Positions 26,960 through 35,749 of a stretch of DNA of 64,000 nt are shown piece by piece; the stretch's first letter is position 1; every line of letters begins with the position of its first letter. This stretch comes from Planctomycetia bacterium (GTDB lineage Bacteria > Planctomycetota > Planctomycetia > Pirellulales > Thermoguttaceae), in the NCBI GenBank assembly GCA_030539295.1, contig JAUNSJ010000012.1, positions 39,190 to 103,189 on the forward strand, read 5' to 3'. The notes below the pieces were generated by a model that saw nothing but the letters and a program-made list of their open reading frames with translations, had not been told where the DNA came from and did not search any database. The position numbers and the translations under genes were made by a program.

Positions 26960-28891
26960 ATGCAAGAGATAAAGTCTTTGGATCAGGAATTTCTGGCGAC
27001 GGCCCTGTCGGGTCAGTCGGCGACGGCCGGTGGTGAATTCTGTCTTCTTCGACGCGAGAAGGTCGAGAAGCCGGTGATTTATGTGGGAATGGGGACCTGT
27101 GGTCTGGGTGCCGGAGCGGCTTTTACGCTCGAGGCGGTCAAAAAATACGTATCGCAAAACCAGATAGACGCTGAGATTGTGGAAGTGGGTTGCGTTGGTC
27201 TGTGTGCCATGGAGCCTATTATAGACGTTCAGTTGCCGGGGCGAACGCGAATTTCGTTCCAGCGTATGACGGAAGACAAGGTGGATAAGGTTCTGTCGTC
27301 CCTGTTTAACGGAGAAGTGGTTGCGGAACAGGTTATGGCCCAATATCGCAAGGACGGTTTGGAGCCTTGGTCGAACGTGATTTTCATGGACGAGCACCCG
27401 TTCTTTGCGACGCAAACGCGTTGGGTTTTGGCCAACTGCGGTATAATCAACCCGAAGCGAATCGAAGAATATCTGGCTTTTGGCGGATATGCGGCGTTGA
27501 AGAAAGTACTCTCGGGTATGTCGCAAGTGGACGTTTGTGACGAAGTTGAAAAGAGCGGTCTTCGTGGTCGTGGCGGCGGGGGCTTCCCGACGGGTAAGAA
27601 GTGGAAGTTTGCCCATGGGACAGAAGACAAGCACCGTTATCTGGTTTGTAACGCGGACGAGGGCGACCCGGGCGCGTTCATGGATCGTGCCGTGATTGAA
27701 GGGGACCCGCATCGACTTCTGGAAGGTATGGCCATAGCGGCGTATGCCATTGGTGCACAGAAAGCGTATGTCTATATTCGGGCGGAATATCCGCTTGCCA
27801 TTAAGCATCTTCGTCACGCAATTGCGGAAGCGAAAGCGAATAATCTGCTGGGTGAGAACATACTTGGAAGTGATTACTCGCTGGAAATCGTGATCAAGAT
27901 GGGAGCGGGCGCATTCGTTTGCGGTGAGGAGACGGCCCTGATTCACAGTATCGAAGGGAAGCGAGGCATGCCGCGTCCGCGACCGCCGTTCCCGGCCGTT
28001 AAGGGTTTGTTTGAGCATCCGACGATTATCAACAATGTGGAATCGCTGGCCAACGTACCTGGCATTATTAATATGGGTGCGGACAAGTTCGCCGGAATCG
28101 GTACGCAGGGAAGTAAGGGCACGAAAGTCTTTGCCCTGTCGGGTAAGGTTTCGCGAACGGGTCTGGTCGAAGTGGCCATGGGAACCAAACTGCGTCATGT
28201 TATTTTCGAAATCGGCGGCGGAATTGCCAATGGTAAGAAGTACAAAGCCGTCCAAATCGGAGGCCCGTCCGGCGGTTGCATTCCGGAATCCAACGTCGAT
28301 ATTGAAATTGATTATGAGTCTTTAAAGCAGGTCGGTGCCATGATGGGCAGCGGCGGACTCGTCGTTATGGACGAAGACAACTGCATGGTCGACGTTGCCA
28401 AGTTCTTTATGGATTTCATTCAGCGCGAAAGTTGCGGAAAGTGCACTCCCTGTCGTGAAGGGACGCGCCGCATGCTCGAAATCCTTCGTCGTATTACCTC
28501 CAGCTATCGTGAAGAAAACGAGCGGGAGACACTGGAACGTTTCCAAAGTATTATTCATCTTGAAAAATTGGCCGAAGTCATACGCGACACCAGTCTTTGC
28601 GGTCTGGGTCAAACGGCGCCGAACCCGGTTCTTAGCACACTTCGCTGGTTCCGTAATGAGTACGAGGCGCACGTCTTCGACCGGAAGTGCCCTGCCCTGG
28701 CCTGTGTTCGCCTGATCAGTTACGAAATTGATCAAGAGAAGTGCAAAGGCTGCACGCTCTGCTCGAAGGGTTGCCCGGCCGGTGCCATCTCCGGAACCGT
28801 TAAGAACCCGCACGTGATCGATAAAGAGAAGTGCGTTGGTTGTGGTGCTTGTGCCGATACATGCCGGTTCGGTGCCATAAAGAAGGTCTGA
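26960..28891 (+). CDS. hydB: NuoF-type flavoprotein subunit of the hydrogenase (HydB)
   Basis: 643 residues. Order: an N-terminal thioredoxin-like [2Fe-2S] domain (MGTCGLGAGA, Cys47; VGCVGLCAMEP, Cys78 and Cys82); the FMN/NADH-binding core (GLRGRGGGGFPTGKKW near 196, NADEGDPGAFMDR, GAGAFVCGEETALI); an SLBB part; a [4Fe-4S] site ESCGKCTPCREGTRRML; and a C-terminal two-cluster ferredoxin (CKGCTLCSKGCP, CVGCGACADTC). The terminal ferredoxin separates HydB/HndC from respiratory NuoF. It oxidises or reduces NAD(H) with FMN and is the likely site where electrons are split between NAD and ferredoxin. Confidence 0.94.
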   Translation: MQEIKSLDQEFLATALSGQSATAGGEFCLLRREKVEKPVIYVGMGTCGLGAGAAFTLEAVKKYVSQNQIDAEIVEVGCVGLCAMEPIIDVQLPGRTRISFQRMTEDKVDKVLSSLFNGEVVAEQVMAQYRKDGLEPWSNVIFMDEHPFFATQTRWVLANCGIINPKRIEEYLAFGGYAALKKVLSGMSQVDVCDEVEKSGLRGRGGGGFPTGKKWKFAHGTEDKHRYLVCNADEGDPGAFMDRAVIEGDPHRLLEGMAIAAYAIGAQKAYVYIRAEYPLAIKHLRHAIAEAKANNLLGENILGSDYSLEIVIKMGAGAFVCGEETALIHSIEGKRGMPRPRPPFPAVKGLFEHPTIINNVESLANVPGIINMGADKFAGIGTQGSKGTKVFALSGKVSRTGLVEVAMGTKLRHVIFEIGGGIANGKKYKAVQIGGPSGGCIPESNVDIEIDYESLKQVGAMMGSGGLVVMDEDNCMVDVAKFFMDFIQRESCGKCTPCREGTRRMLEILRRITSSYREENERETLERFQSIIHLEKLAEVIRDTSLCGLGQTAPNPVLSTLRWFRNEYEAHVFDRKCPALACVRLISYEIDQEKCKGCTLCSKGCPAGAISGTVKNPHVIDKEKCVGCGACADTCRFGAIKKV

Positions 28892-28997
28892 AATAACAAA
28901 AAGATGAATAACGAGGCCGGCCGGACCGAGCGATCCGAGGCGACACCCCCGTGCAAGCGTGAGGCGGGTCGGCCAGAAAAGAAGGAAAACAAAAACA

Positions 28998-30722
28998 ATG
29001 ATTAACATAGAAGTAAATGGACAAACGATCCAGACGCAAGCGGGCGAAATGCTTCTTTCCGCCCTTCGTCGCGCCGGATATGACATTCCGACGTTGTGTA
29101 ATATAGATGGACTTCCGGCCAGTGGCGCATGCCGAATATGTGTCTGTGAAGTGGAAGGACAGCGGGCGCTGGTTCCCAGTTGCGCGTTTCCGGTTTTTGA
29201 GGGAATGAAGGTCAAGACGCATTCGGAGCGTGTCATAGCGGCGCGTCGAACAATCGTTGAGCTTCTTCTGGCGAATCATCCGAACGACTGTTTCTATTGC
29301 GAGCGTAATGGAAATTGCAAACTGCAGACCCTTGCGGAAGAGCTTGGCATTCGTTCGCGTCGTTATTGCGGCGGTAAAGAAGTGAATCCGGTGGATTTTT
29401 CAGGGGCGTCGATTGTTCGAGACGCGTCGAAGTGCATTTTGTGCGGTCGCTGTGTTCGCGTTTGCGAAAGCATCCAGACGGTGTCCTGCATTGACTACAT
29501 ACATCGCGGTTCCAAGACGATCGTCGGATCGGCTTTTGATGAAGGGCTGAACGTCTCAAGTTGTGTCAATTGCGGTCAGTGCGTCGCGGCGTGTCCGACA
29601 GGCGCGCTGATCGGCAAGAGCCATGTCCAGCGTGTAATAGACGCACTGCGTGACCCGAATCTTCATGTGGTCGTACAGCACGCGCCTGCCGTTTCCGTTT
29701 CCATTGGTGAAGAATTTGGACTTCCGCTCGGAACCGACGCAATGGGCGTCATGCACGCGGCGATGCGACGTCTCGGGTTCGATAAAGTTTTCGATACGAG
29801 CTTTAGTGCCGACCTGACGATTATGGAAGAAGGAACGGAACTGGTTTCCCGTATTAAGAATAATGGTGTTCTGCCTATGTTCACCAGTTGCTCGCCGGGT
29901 TGGATTAAGTTTGTAGAAACGTTCTATCCGGACTTCGTACCGAATCTTTCGACCTGTAAGAGTCCGCAGCAGATGCTCGGGGCGGTGATTAAGACCTACT
30001 ATGCCGAAAAGAATAACCTGGACCCGAAAAAGATTTACAGTGTCTCTGTCATGCCATGCACGGCGAAGAAGTTCGAAGCGGGTCGGCCGGAAATGGGACG
30101 TGATGGCTATCAGGACGTCGATGCCGTTTTGACAACGCGGGAACTTTCGCAGTTAATACGCATGTACGGTCTTGACCTGGCAAAGCTTGAACCGGAAGCC
30201 GCGGATTCTCCGTTTGGCGAACGAAGTACCGCAGGCAAGCTCTTTGGAGCAAGCGGAGGCGTTATGGAAGCGGCCATACGAAGTGCCTTCTTCCTCATAA
30301 CCGGAACGGAACTGGCCGACCTGAAAGTGGAAGCGGTTCGTGGAATCGACGGAGCGAAAGAAGCGCATCTCGATATAAACGGACTGAAGGTTGGCGTTGC
30401 TGTTGTTAACGGTCTTGGCAACGCTCGCAAGTTACTTGAGCAGATTAAATCGGGCGAACGCAGTGATATCCAGTTTGTGGAAGTCATGACCTGTCCCGGC
30501 GGTTGTGTTGGCGGCGGTGGTCAGCCTTACGGCACGAACGTCACGCTGGTCAAGGGTCGTATGCAGTCGCTGTACAATCTTGACGCGTCGGAAACATTGC
30601 GTGTCTCGCACAAGAATGAAGAAGTCGCAAGACTGTACAGTGAATTTCTGGGCGAGCCGAATGGTCACAAGTCGCATGAGCTTCTGCACACGGAGTACAC
30701 GAAGCGGACCCCATTGTTATAG
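28998..30722 (+). CDS. hydA: [FeFe]-hydrogenase catalytic subunit (HydA/HndD type)
   Basis: 574 residues from ATG 28998. N-terminal [2Fe-2S] domain (CNIDGLPASGACRICVC), a His-Cys3 cluster (NHPNDCFYCERNGNC), and two [4Fe-4S] sites (CILCGRCVRVC, CVNCGQCVAAC) feed an H-cluster domain. Its loops are TSCSPGW (296-302), MPCTAKKFE (352-360) and MTCPGGCVGGGGQP (Cys499, Cys503). Loop 1 has Cys298-Ser299 where the textbook form is Cys-Cys. A short C-terminal small-subunit-like segment ends it (HELLHTEYTKR). Evolves or takes up H2 using NADH and reduced ferredoxin in a trimer with the two preceding gene products. No maturase genes (hydEFG) are in the window. Confidence 0.94.
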   Translation: MINIEVNGQTIQTQAGEMLLSALRRAGYDIPTLCNIDGLPASGACRICVCEVEGQRALVPSCAFPVFEGMKVKTHSERVIAARRTIVELLLANHPNDCFYCERNGNCKLQTLAEELGIRSRRYCGGKEVNPVDFSGASIVRDASKCILCGRCVRVCESIQTVSCIDYIHRGSKTIVGSAFDEGLNVSSCVNCGQCVAACPTGALIGKSHVQRVIDALRDPNLHVVVQHAPAVSVSIGEEFGLPLGTDAMGVMHAAMRRLGFDKVFDTSFSADLTIMEEGTELVSRIKNNGVLPMFTSCSPGWIKFVETFYPDFVPNLSTCKSPQQMLGAVIKTYYAEKNNLDPKKIYSVSVMPCTAKKFEAGRPEMGRDGYQDVDAVLTTRELSQLIRMYGLDLAKLEPEAADSPFGERSTAGKLFGASGGVMEAAIRSAFFLITGTELADLKVEAVRGIDGAKEAHLDINGLKVGVAVVNGLGNARKLLEQIKSGERSDIQFVEVMTCPGGCVGGGGQPYGTNVTLVKGRMQSLYNLDASETLRVSHKNEEVARLYSEFLGEPNGHKSHELLHTEYTKRTPLL

Positions 30723-30758
30723 TCGTTAATTAAGAATGGAACGCAGGCGCGGCGCAGG

Positions 30759-30784
30759 AATTGTGCTTTAAATTAAGTGCAATT
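30759..30784 (+). terminator. Hairpin between hydA and the receiver-like gene
   Basis: AATTGTGCTT (30759-30768) can pair with AAGTGCAATT (30775-30784) over ten positions, two of them G-U, around a six-base loop. It lies 36 bases past hydA and may terminate or attenuate before the next gene. No T-run follows. Confidence 0.35.
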
Positions 30785-30822
30785 TCTCGTTGCGTCGGCC
30801 ACAAGAGAAGGAAAATAAGCAA

Positions 30823-31206
30823 ATGAGTAAGAAGATTTTGTTAGTTGACGGCAACGCTGCCTTTCGGACCGCAATGGTTCCGGAATTGGCGGAAGCGGGG
30901 TACGAGGTAACGGAAGTCGAGACGGCCGAGGCGGCGCGTCAGGCACTTTCCCAGTCGGCTTTTGACCTTGCCATTTCGAACACGGCGCTGGAGCATGTCG
31001 ATAGTGGTTTTGGTTTGGCCTTTCACATGAAGCAGGATTATCCTGCCATGCCGGTCATTCTTGTTACGAAGGTGAACCAGCAGGAAGGATTGCATTTCAC
31101 ATTGAACTCTGCTGCCGAACGAGCGTGGATCAAGGCGGATGTGCTCTTGGACCTGCCGATTCGCGGTGAGCAGCTCTTAAGTGAGATCAAGCGACTGACC
31201 GCTTGA
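30823..31206 (+). CDS. Degenerate response-regulator receiver domain protein
   Basis: 127 residues from ATG 30823, a single CheY-like domain without output domain. ILLVDGNAAFR and the alpha/beta order match receivers. The phospho-acceptor aspartate position is Asn53 (FDLAISNTAL), the acidic pair is reduced to Asp9, and the conserved Lys-Pro near the end reads LP, so canonical phosphorylation is unlikely. Between hydA and ribBA on the same strand. It may be a pseudo-receiver that binds a partner and modulates the hydrogenase or nearby expression; that role is inference. Confidence 0.75.
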   Translation: MSKKILLVDGNAAFRTAMVPELAEAGYEVTEVETAEAARQALSQSAFDLAISNTALEHVDSGFGLAFHMKQDYPAMPVILVTKVNQQEGLHFTLNSAAERAWIKADVLLDLPIRGEQLLSEIKRLTA

Positions 31207-31238
31207 TTTTTCGTTCGGTTTTAAGGAAGGAAGTAATT

Positions 31239-32441
31239 ATGGTTTCGCGGTTGTCCACGGTGGAAGAGGCGCTTGAGTCTCTGCGGCAAGGCAAAATTAT
31301 CATCGTTATGGATGATGAAGATCGGGAAAATGAAGGCGACTTTATTTGTTCCGCTCAACTTACGACTCCGGAGCATGTCAACTTCATGTTGATGCATGGC
31401 CGAGGTCAGGTGTGCATGCCGATGCTCCCGGAGGCTTGTAAACGACTCGGTCTGACTCAGATGGTGCGTGAGAACACGGCTCCATTGCAAACGGCTTTTA
31501 CCGTGCCTGTTGACCATGTCTCCTGTCGAACAGGAATCACGGCGCAGGAAAAAGCCGCGACCATTCTTGCCTTGGCCGACCCTGACAGTAAGCCAACGGA
31601 TTTCGCACGGCCGGGACATCTGTTCCCCCTGGAAGCGAAAGAGGGAGGCGTTCTTCGCCGCGCAGGACATACGGAGACGGCAGTCGATCTGATGCGACTT
31701 GCCGGGCTTCGCCCCATGGGCGTCTTGTGCGAAATTTTGGATGAGACGGGTAATCGTGCCAATCGGGACCGTCTTTTTGAACTCGCCGATGAGTTTCATC
31801 TCTGCATAACCACGGTAGCCGATCTCATTAAATATCGGCGGGTCCGTGAAAAGATTGTCGATTGTGTTGCCAGTGCGAATTTACCGACGAAATATGGTAT
31901 GGCAAAGATATATGCCTATTCCGTAAAGTATGAATCCGGGGAACCCATAGCGATTGTGTATGGCGACCTGTCGCAAGTGGAAGCTCCGCTTGTTCGACTT
32001 CATTCGTCGTGTTTTACCGGCGACCTGGTGGCTTCTCTGCGCTGCGATTGCGGCGACCAATTGCAAATGGCTATGTCCATGATCCAGAAAGAAGGGCAAG
32101 GCGTCCTGGTCTATCTTCCGCAGGAAGGCCGTGGTATCGGCCTGGCCGAGAAGATTAAGGCCTATCATCTACAGGACCAGGGACTGGATACCGTTGAGGC
32201 GAATCTCGCGCTGGGACATGGTGTCGATCTTCGCGATTACGGGATTGGTATTCAAATTTTGAAAGATTTGGGTCTGCACAAGATTCGCCTCATGACGAAC
32301 AATTCCAAGAAGACAGATGCGTTTATTTACGGTGGATTTGATTTACAGGTTACGGACCAGGTCCCTTTAATCAGTGAGCCAAACGAGTATAACCGTCACT
32401 ATCTGGAAACCAAACGCGACAAGATGGGGCATCGATTATAA
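31239..32441 (+). CDS. ribBA: Bifunctional DHBP synthase / GTP cyclohydrolase II
   Basis: 400 residues from ATG 31239 (AAGGAAGG upstream). The N-terminal RibB half carries DDEDRENEGDFI and the HVSCRTGITAQEKA and RPGHLFPL motifs. The C-terminal RibA half has LHSSCFTGDLVASLRCDCGDQ, shown in part, with the zinc cysteines, and the QEGRGIGLAEKIKAY catalytic loop. It makes both precursors of riboflavin. Placement straight after a flavin-dependent hydrogenase operon may help match FMN supply, but this could be coincidence. Confidence 0.96.
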   Translation: MVSRLSTVEEALESLRQGKIIIVMDDEDRENEGDFICSAQLTTPEHVNFMLMHGRGQVCMPMLPEACKRLGLTQMVRENTAPLQTAFTVPVDHVSCRTGITAQEKAATILALADPDSKPTDFARPGHLFPLEAKEGGVLRRAGHTETAVDLMRLAGLRPMGVLCEILDETGNRANRDRLFELADEFHLCITTVADLIKYRRVREKIVDCVASANLPTKYGMAKIYAYSVKYESGEPIAIVYGDLSQVEAPLVRLHSSCFTGDLVASLRCDCGDQLQMAMSMIQKEGQGVLVYLPQEGRGIGLAEKIKAYHLQDQGLDTVEANLALGHGVDLRDYGIGIQILKDLGLHKIRLMTNNSKKTDAFIYGGFDLQVTDQVPLISEPNEYNRHYLETKRDKMGHRL

Positions 32442-33173
32442 ATGAAAAACGTCATCTGCATGAAATGGGGAACGAAGTTTTCGCCCGAATATGTCAACTG
32501 CCTTTTTCGCGGAGTTCGGCGCAATATAACAGGCAACTTTCGTTTTATTTGTTTCACAGAAGACACAACCGGGCTGGTTAACGGTGTAGAGGTGCAGCCG
32601 CTGCCCGAACTGAATCTGCCGTCGCACCTGCCGGAGCGTGGCTGGCGCAAGCTGACCTTGTTTCAGGAGCGGCTGGCCGACCTGACCGGGCCTGTCCTGT
32701 TCCTCGATCTGGACGTCGTTATTGCCGAATCTCTTGACCCGTTCTTTGAGGTACCAGGCGAGTTTCGTATTATTCGCGACTGGAATCTCCAGGGCAAGAA
32801 TATAGGTAATTCCTCCGTCTTTCGTTTCGAAGTTGGCCGTCACACCGATATATTATCCGATTTTCTGGCCAAAGGTGAAGAAATTCGTGCACGAGTGAGG
32901 AATGAACAGGCGTATTTAAGCGAGTGCATGCTGCGTAAGGGACTCCTGAAATATTGGGACGACTCCTGGTGCCTTAGCTTTAAGAAGCATTATATGCGGC
33001 GATTTCCACTCGGCTACTTTGTGCAGCCGAAGCGGCGTCCGGGGACAAAAATCATTGTATTTCATGGGAATCCGAACCCGGACGCGGTTCTGTACGGTTG
33101 GCACAGCGGCTCTTTTCTCCGCGCTGTTCGCCCTACACCCTGGCTGGCCGAACTTTGGAATGCCGAAAAATAA
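32442..33173 (+). CDS. Putative glycosyltransferase (GT-A-like)
   Basis: 243 residues, starting on the base after the ribBA stop, so translation is coupled. VLFLDLDVVI (about 86-95) gives a DxD metal/nucleotide-sugar motif, and upstream FRFICFTED and downstream NSSVFRFEVG and VFHGNPNP fit a GT-A fold of GT8 or an uncharacterised planctomycete family. No signal or TM segment, so it probably acts at the inner face of the membrane. Acceptor and donor are unknown. Confidence 0.65.
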   Translation: MKNVICMKWGTKFSPEYVNCLFRGVRRNITGNFRFICFTEDTTGLVNGVEVQPLPELNLPSHLPERGWRKLTLFQERLADLTGPVLFLDLDVVIAESLDPFFEVPGEFRIIRDWNLQGKNIGNSSVFRFEVGRHTDILSDFLAKGEEIRARVRNEQAYLSECMLRKGLLKYWDDSWCLSFKKHYMRRFPLGYFVQPKRRPGTKIIVFHGNPNPDAVLYGWHSGSFLRAVRPTPWLAELWNAEK

Positions 33174-33273
33174 GTCGCGCTAAATTTCACTTGCGTGGAG
33201 ACGCGTCGCCGTGTGTGCCAAAATATCAGTCGATGGAGTTCCATGTAACGCCAATTAAAATGAAAGGAACACT

Positions 33274-33636
33274 ATGGTTAAGATACTGGATAAGCCGATA
33301 CAATATCCTCAAGATGACATCTCTATTGATGAGTTCGTTGGGAAAATCAGTACCGGGAACAGCGACGTCAGCATAGCCCGAATTCAATGCGCCGCGAACT
33401 GGTCCGAACCGGATCAGACGCCGGAATTCGATGAGTACGTTTTTGTCATTTCCGGCGTCCTTTGTGTTACACCCGCAGGCAAGGCTCCAGTCCGAATCGA
33501 GGCGGGAAAAATGGCTCATATCCCCAAAGGCGAAACAATTCACTATTGGACTCCTTCTGATTGCCCTGCCGATTACGTGGCGATTTGTCTGCCTGCGTTT
33601 GGAATAGAAACGGCCCATCGGAATTCCTGCTCGTGA
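33274..33636 (+). CDS. Single-domain cupin protein
   Basis: 120 residues. The cupin core is visible as EFDEYVFVISGVLCVTPAG and IEAGKMAHIPKGETIHYWTP; metal-binding His/Glu are only partly conserved (Glu in the first motif, His in the second). Comparable small cupins bind sugars, dioxygen-type substrates or act as sensors. About 100 bases after the glycosyltransferase gene, same strand. Confidence 0.7.
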   Translation: MVKILDKPIQYPQDDISIDEFVGKISTGNSDVSIARIQCAANWSEPDQTPEFDEYVFVISGVLCVTPAGKAPVRIEAGKMAHIPKGETIHYWTPSDCPADYVAICLPAFGIETAHRNSCS

Positions 33637-33661
33637 TAGATTAACGCCGGAAGTGTTCTGA

Positions 33662-33919
33662 AACAGAATACCAATCCCGCGGCGAGAGCTTGCCCCAACT
33701 CCTGCGAAAAACTATCTCAACAGGACACGCCTGTCAGGATTTGATCTTTATCGATCGGCACTTCAAGCCGGTCTCGGGATGTCGTGGACGTTCCCCAAGG
33801 TCGCCAGGCAAGTTATCAGCCACGAGGGGCACTTCCTGCGTCCGCTGAACGGTCTGAAAAACCGCGGCCTGATTCTGGGTCAGTCAAGACCTCAGGCCAA
33901 TGCAAAATTGAACCTTTGA
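33662..33919 (+). other. Unassigned coding-like island
   Basis: An 86-codon open stretch with GC-rich, gene-like composition, ending at TGA 33917-33919. It has no credible start, only an internal ATG at 33779. The peptide includes SWTFPKVARQVISHEGH and LNGLKNRGLILG. I do not recognise it. It could be the tail of a decayed gene; DNA immediately after is very AT-rich. Confidence 0.3.
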
Positions 33920-34350
33920 TCTTTGTATATTAATTGAATATAATTGCTAATTATCACTATAAACACGGAATCTGTTGTTTCGGTTTATTTTTGATATGTG
34001 CATAATATATCTTCTACTTGCATGTTATTTCTTTTTCGTTTCATCTTTTACTGCATTTGGGGGGTTAGTCGGCGTGTGACTCGCAGCCAATCTGTCTGGC
34101 AATCGAAAAAAATGAACGAATCTTCAAAAAGTAAAAAAAATTTTGAGACATTTCTTCCTGTTTTGGGCCAATACAGATAGAGGGACGGACGGAGACAGGC
34201 ACCGTAGAGCAAGCGTCGGCGGCGATCATGTATAAGGACCTGACCTTTGCCGAGAAATGGATTCACAGTAGGGATGCAGCTCCCCCCGCACAATACCCCG
34301 CATACAGTATAGAGTCAGTCAATAAGAGAACCTATTGGAAGAGGTGTAAA
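33920..34350. other. AT-rich intergenic region
   Basis: About 430 bases without a supported gene. A plus-strand frame at 33998-34180 encodes a hydrophobic, Lys/Ser-rich peptide and is not credible. Bases 34067-34089 (GTTAGTCGGCG...ACTCGCAGCCAA) resemble a possible repeat also seen at 46129-46145. Confidence 0.4.
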
Positions 34351-34794
34351 ATGACATTTACCAAACCGGTTAAGACCAAGCCCAAGAGTACTTTTTGCGC
34401 GGCGGATAAGCAGGCTAAGGAACTGCTATTAATCGCCGCTGCGATTGCCGACGATGCCGACGAGATCATAAACCTGCTCGACGCAGGCTGTGTTGTAACA
34501 GCACGGGATGAACAGGGGCGAACGGCACTGCACTGGGGCGCAATACGCAATAACATTACAGTATGCTGGACGTTGGTGCGACATGGATTAGACATCAACG
34601 TTCGAGATTCTTCCGGCAAGACAGCATTGCATTGGGCGGCCATGAACGGTGCTCGCACTACGATTGAATACCTGCTGGGTCACGGTGCCTCGCTGAAATT
34701 GACCGATGCCGAGGGGCGAACAGCGGCCGATCTTGCCCTGGAGTTCGGATACACGGACTTGGGACGTGAACTCAATGAACTTGCACAAGAGTGA
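34351..34794 (+). CDS. Ankyrin repeat protein
   Basis: 147 residues from ATG 34351 (GGAAGAGG upstream). After a Lys-rich N-terminus there are about three to four ankyrin units: EIINLLDAGCVVTARDEQG, RTALHWGAIRNN...LVRHGLDINVRDSSG, KTALHWAAMNGA...LLGHGASLKLTDAEG and RTAADLALEFGY. No signal peptide or TM segment, so cytoplasmic. A protein-binding scaffold of unknown partner. It stands alone in an accessory stretch. Confidence 0.88.
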   Translation: MTFTKPVKTKPKSTFCAADKQAKELLLIAAAIADDADEIINLLDAGCVVTARDEQGRTALHWGAIRNNITVCWTLVRHGLDINVRDSSGKTALHWAAMNGARTTIEYLLGHGASLKLTDAEGRTAADLALEFGYTDLGRELNELAQE

Positions 34795-35020
34795 CTCTTA
34801 AAGAGTTGCATACACAATTTTGCATAGTTATGCTAAAGAGTATCCTTTGCCGCACGCGTTCGACCAATTATCGGCCCTTCAGACCAGACGCAACATTATA
34901 TTGATGAAAACGTCAGGCAGGCCCCATAGCGTCTGGACCTTGACGACAGAAGTTTCGTGAAAGTGGTTATCGCTTTGTGCGCACACAAAAAATTAAATTT
35001 AAGACAAAAGGAGTGAGACA

Positions 35021-35749
35021 ATGAACAGGAATGTCGGATTCGAATACGAAGAACGAAACGGCGAAATTATTATAAACGTATACACAGGCAAAAGCAGCGA
35101 TGTTGTTATTCCCGAGGAAATCGACGGGAAACCCGTCACGGAGATTCAGGAATGCGCCTTCTGGGATTGTATTTCCTTGAGGTCCGTCGTGATTCCCGGG
35201 ACGGTGAGGGAGATTGGAGCTGATGCGTTCCGGAACTGTCTGACTTTATCGTCCATTACCCTTTCCGAAGGCGTTACCACAATCGACAGTGCTGCATTCA
35301 CCGACTGTAAGTCGTTAACTTCCATCAATATTCCCGGAAGTGTGACCGAGATTGGGGCTTACATTTTTTGTGGCTGTACTGATTTAACGCATATAACCGT
35401 CTCGGAAAAGAATTCTTTATTTCTTGGGAAAAACGGCATGCTGTTAAGCAAAGACGGGACAAAACTTATTGCCTGGCCAACGGCGCATGGAGCCATTATT
35501 ATTCCCGAAGACGTGACGGAAATTGGAGATTGGGCGTTCTGTGAAAATGAAGGCTTAACGTCTGTCGTGATACCAGAAGGGGTAACAAGGATTGGCCACG
35601 GTGCATTCTTCGGCTGTAAGTCCCTTATTTCGGTAACACTTCCAGAAAGTTTGGAAAGGATGGGAGATGATGCCTTTGCTGCCTGTGAGTTGTTGGAGCC
35701 AATTCTTATGCCGAGCGGCGTATCGATCATCAAGTACGATACATTTTAG
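35021..35749 (+). CDS. BspA-type leucine-rich repeat protein (LRR_5)
   Basis: 242 residues (AAAAGGAG before ATG 35021). About six units of the 23-residue BspA repeat: the pattern is x-IPxxVTxIGxxAFxxCxxLTSVxIP (for example VTEIGAYIFCGCTDL and VTRIGHGAFFGCKSL). It has no signal peptide, unlike surface-exposed BspA proteins of host-associated bacteria, so its location is unclear. The N-terminal 30 residues are a capping strand region. Such repeats are usually protein-binding. Confidence 0.88.
   Translation: MNRNVGFEYEERNGEIIINVYTGKSSDVVIPEEIDGKPVTEIQECAFWDCISLRSVVIPGTVREIGADAFRNCLTLSSITLSEGVTTIDSAAFTDCKSLTSINIPGSVTEIGAYIFCGCTDLTHITVSEKNSLFLGKNGMLLSKDGTKLIAWPTAHGAIIIPEDVTEIGDWAFCENEGLTSVVIPEGVTRIGHGAFFGCKSLISVTLPESLERMGDDAFAACELLEPILMPSGVSIIKYDTF

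Noticed and set aside
26921..28255. 444-codon antisense frame under hydB
   Set aside because: Codon-bias shadow of a strongly conserved gene on the other strand.
33998..34180. Plus-strand 60-codon frame with WGVSRR
   Set aside because: Low-complexity Lys/Ser/Phe peptide in AT-rich DNA; likely chance frame over a repeat.
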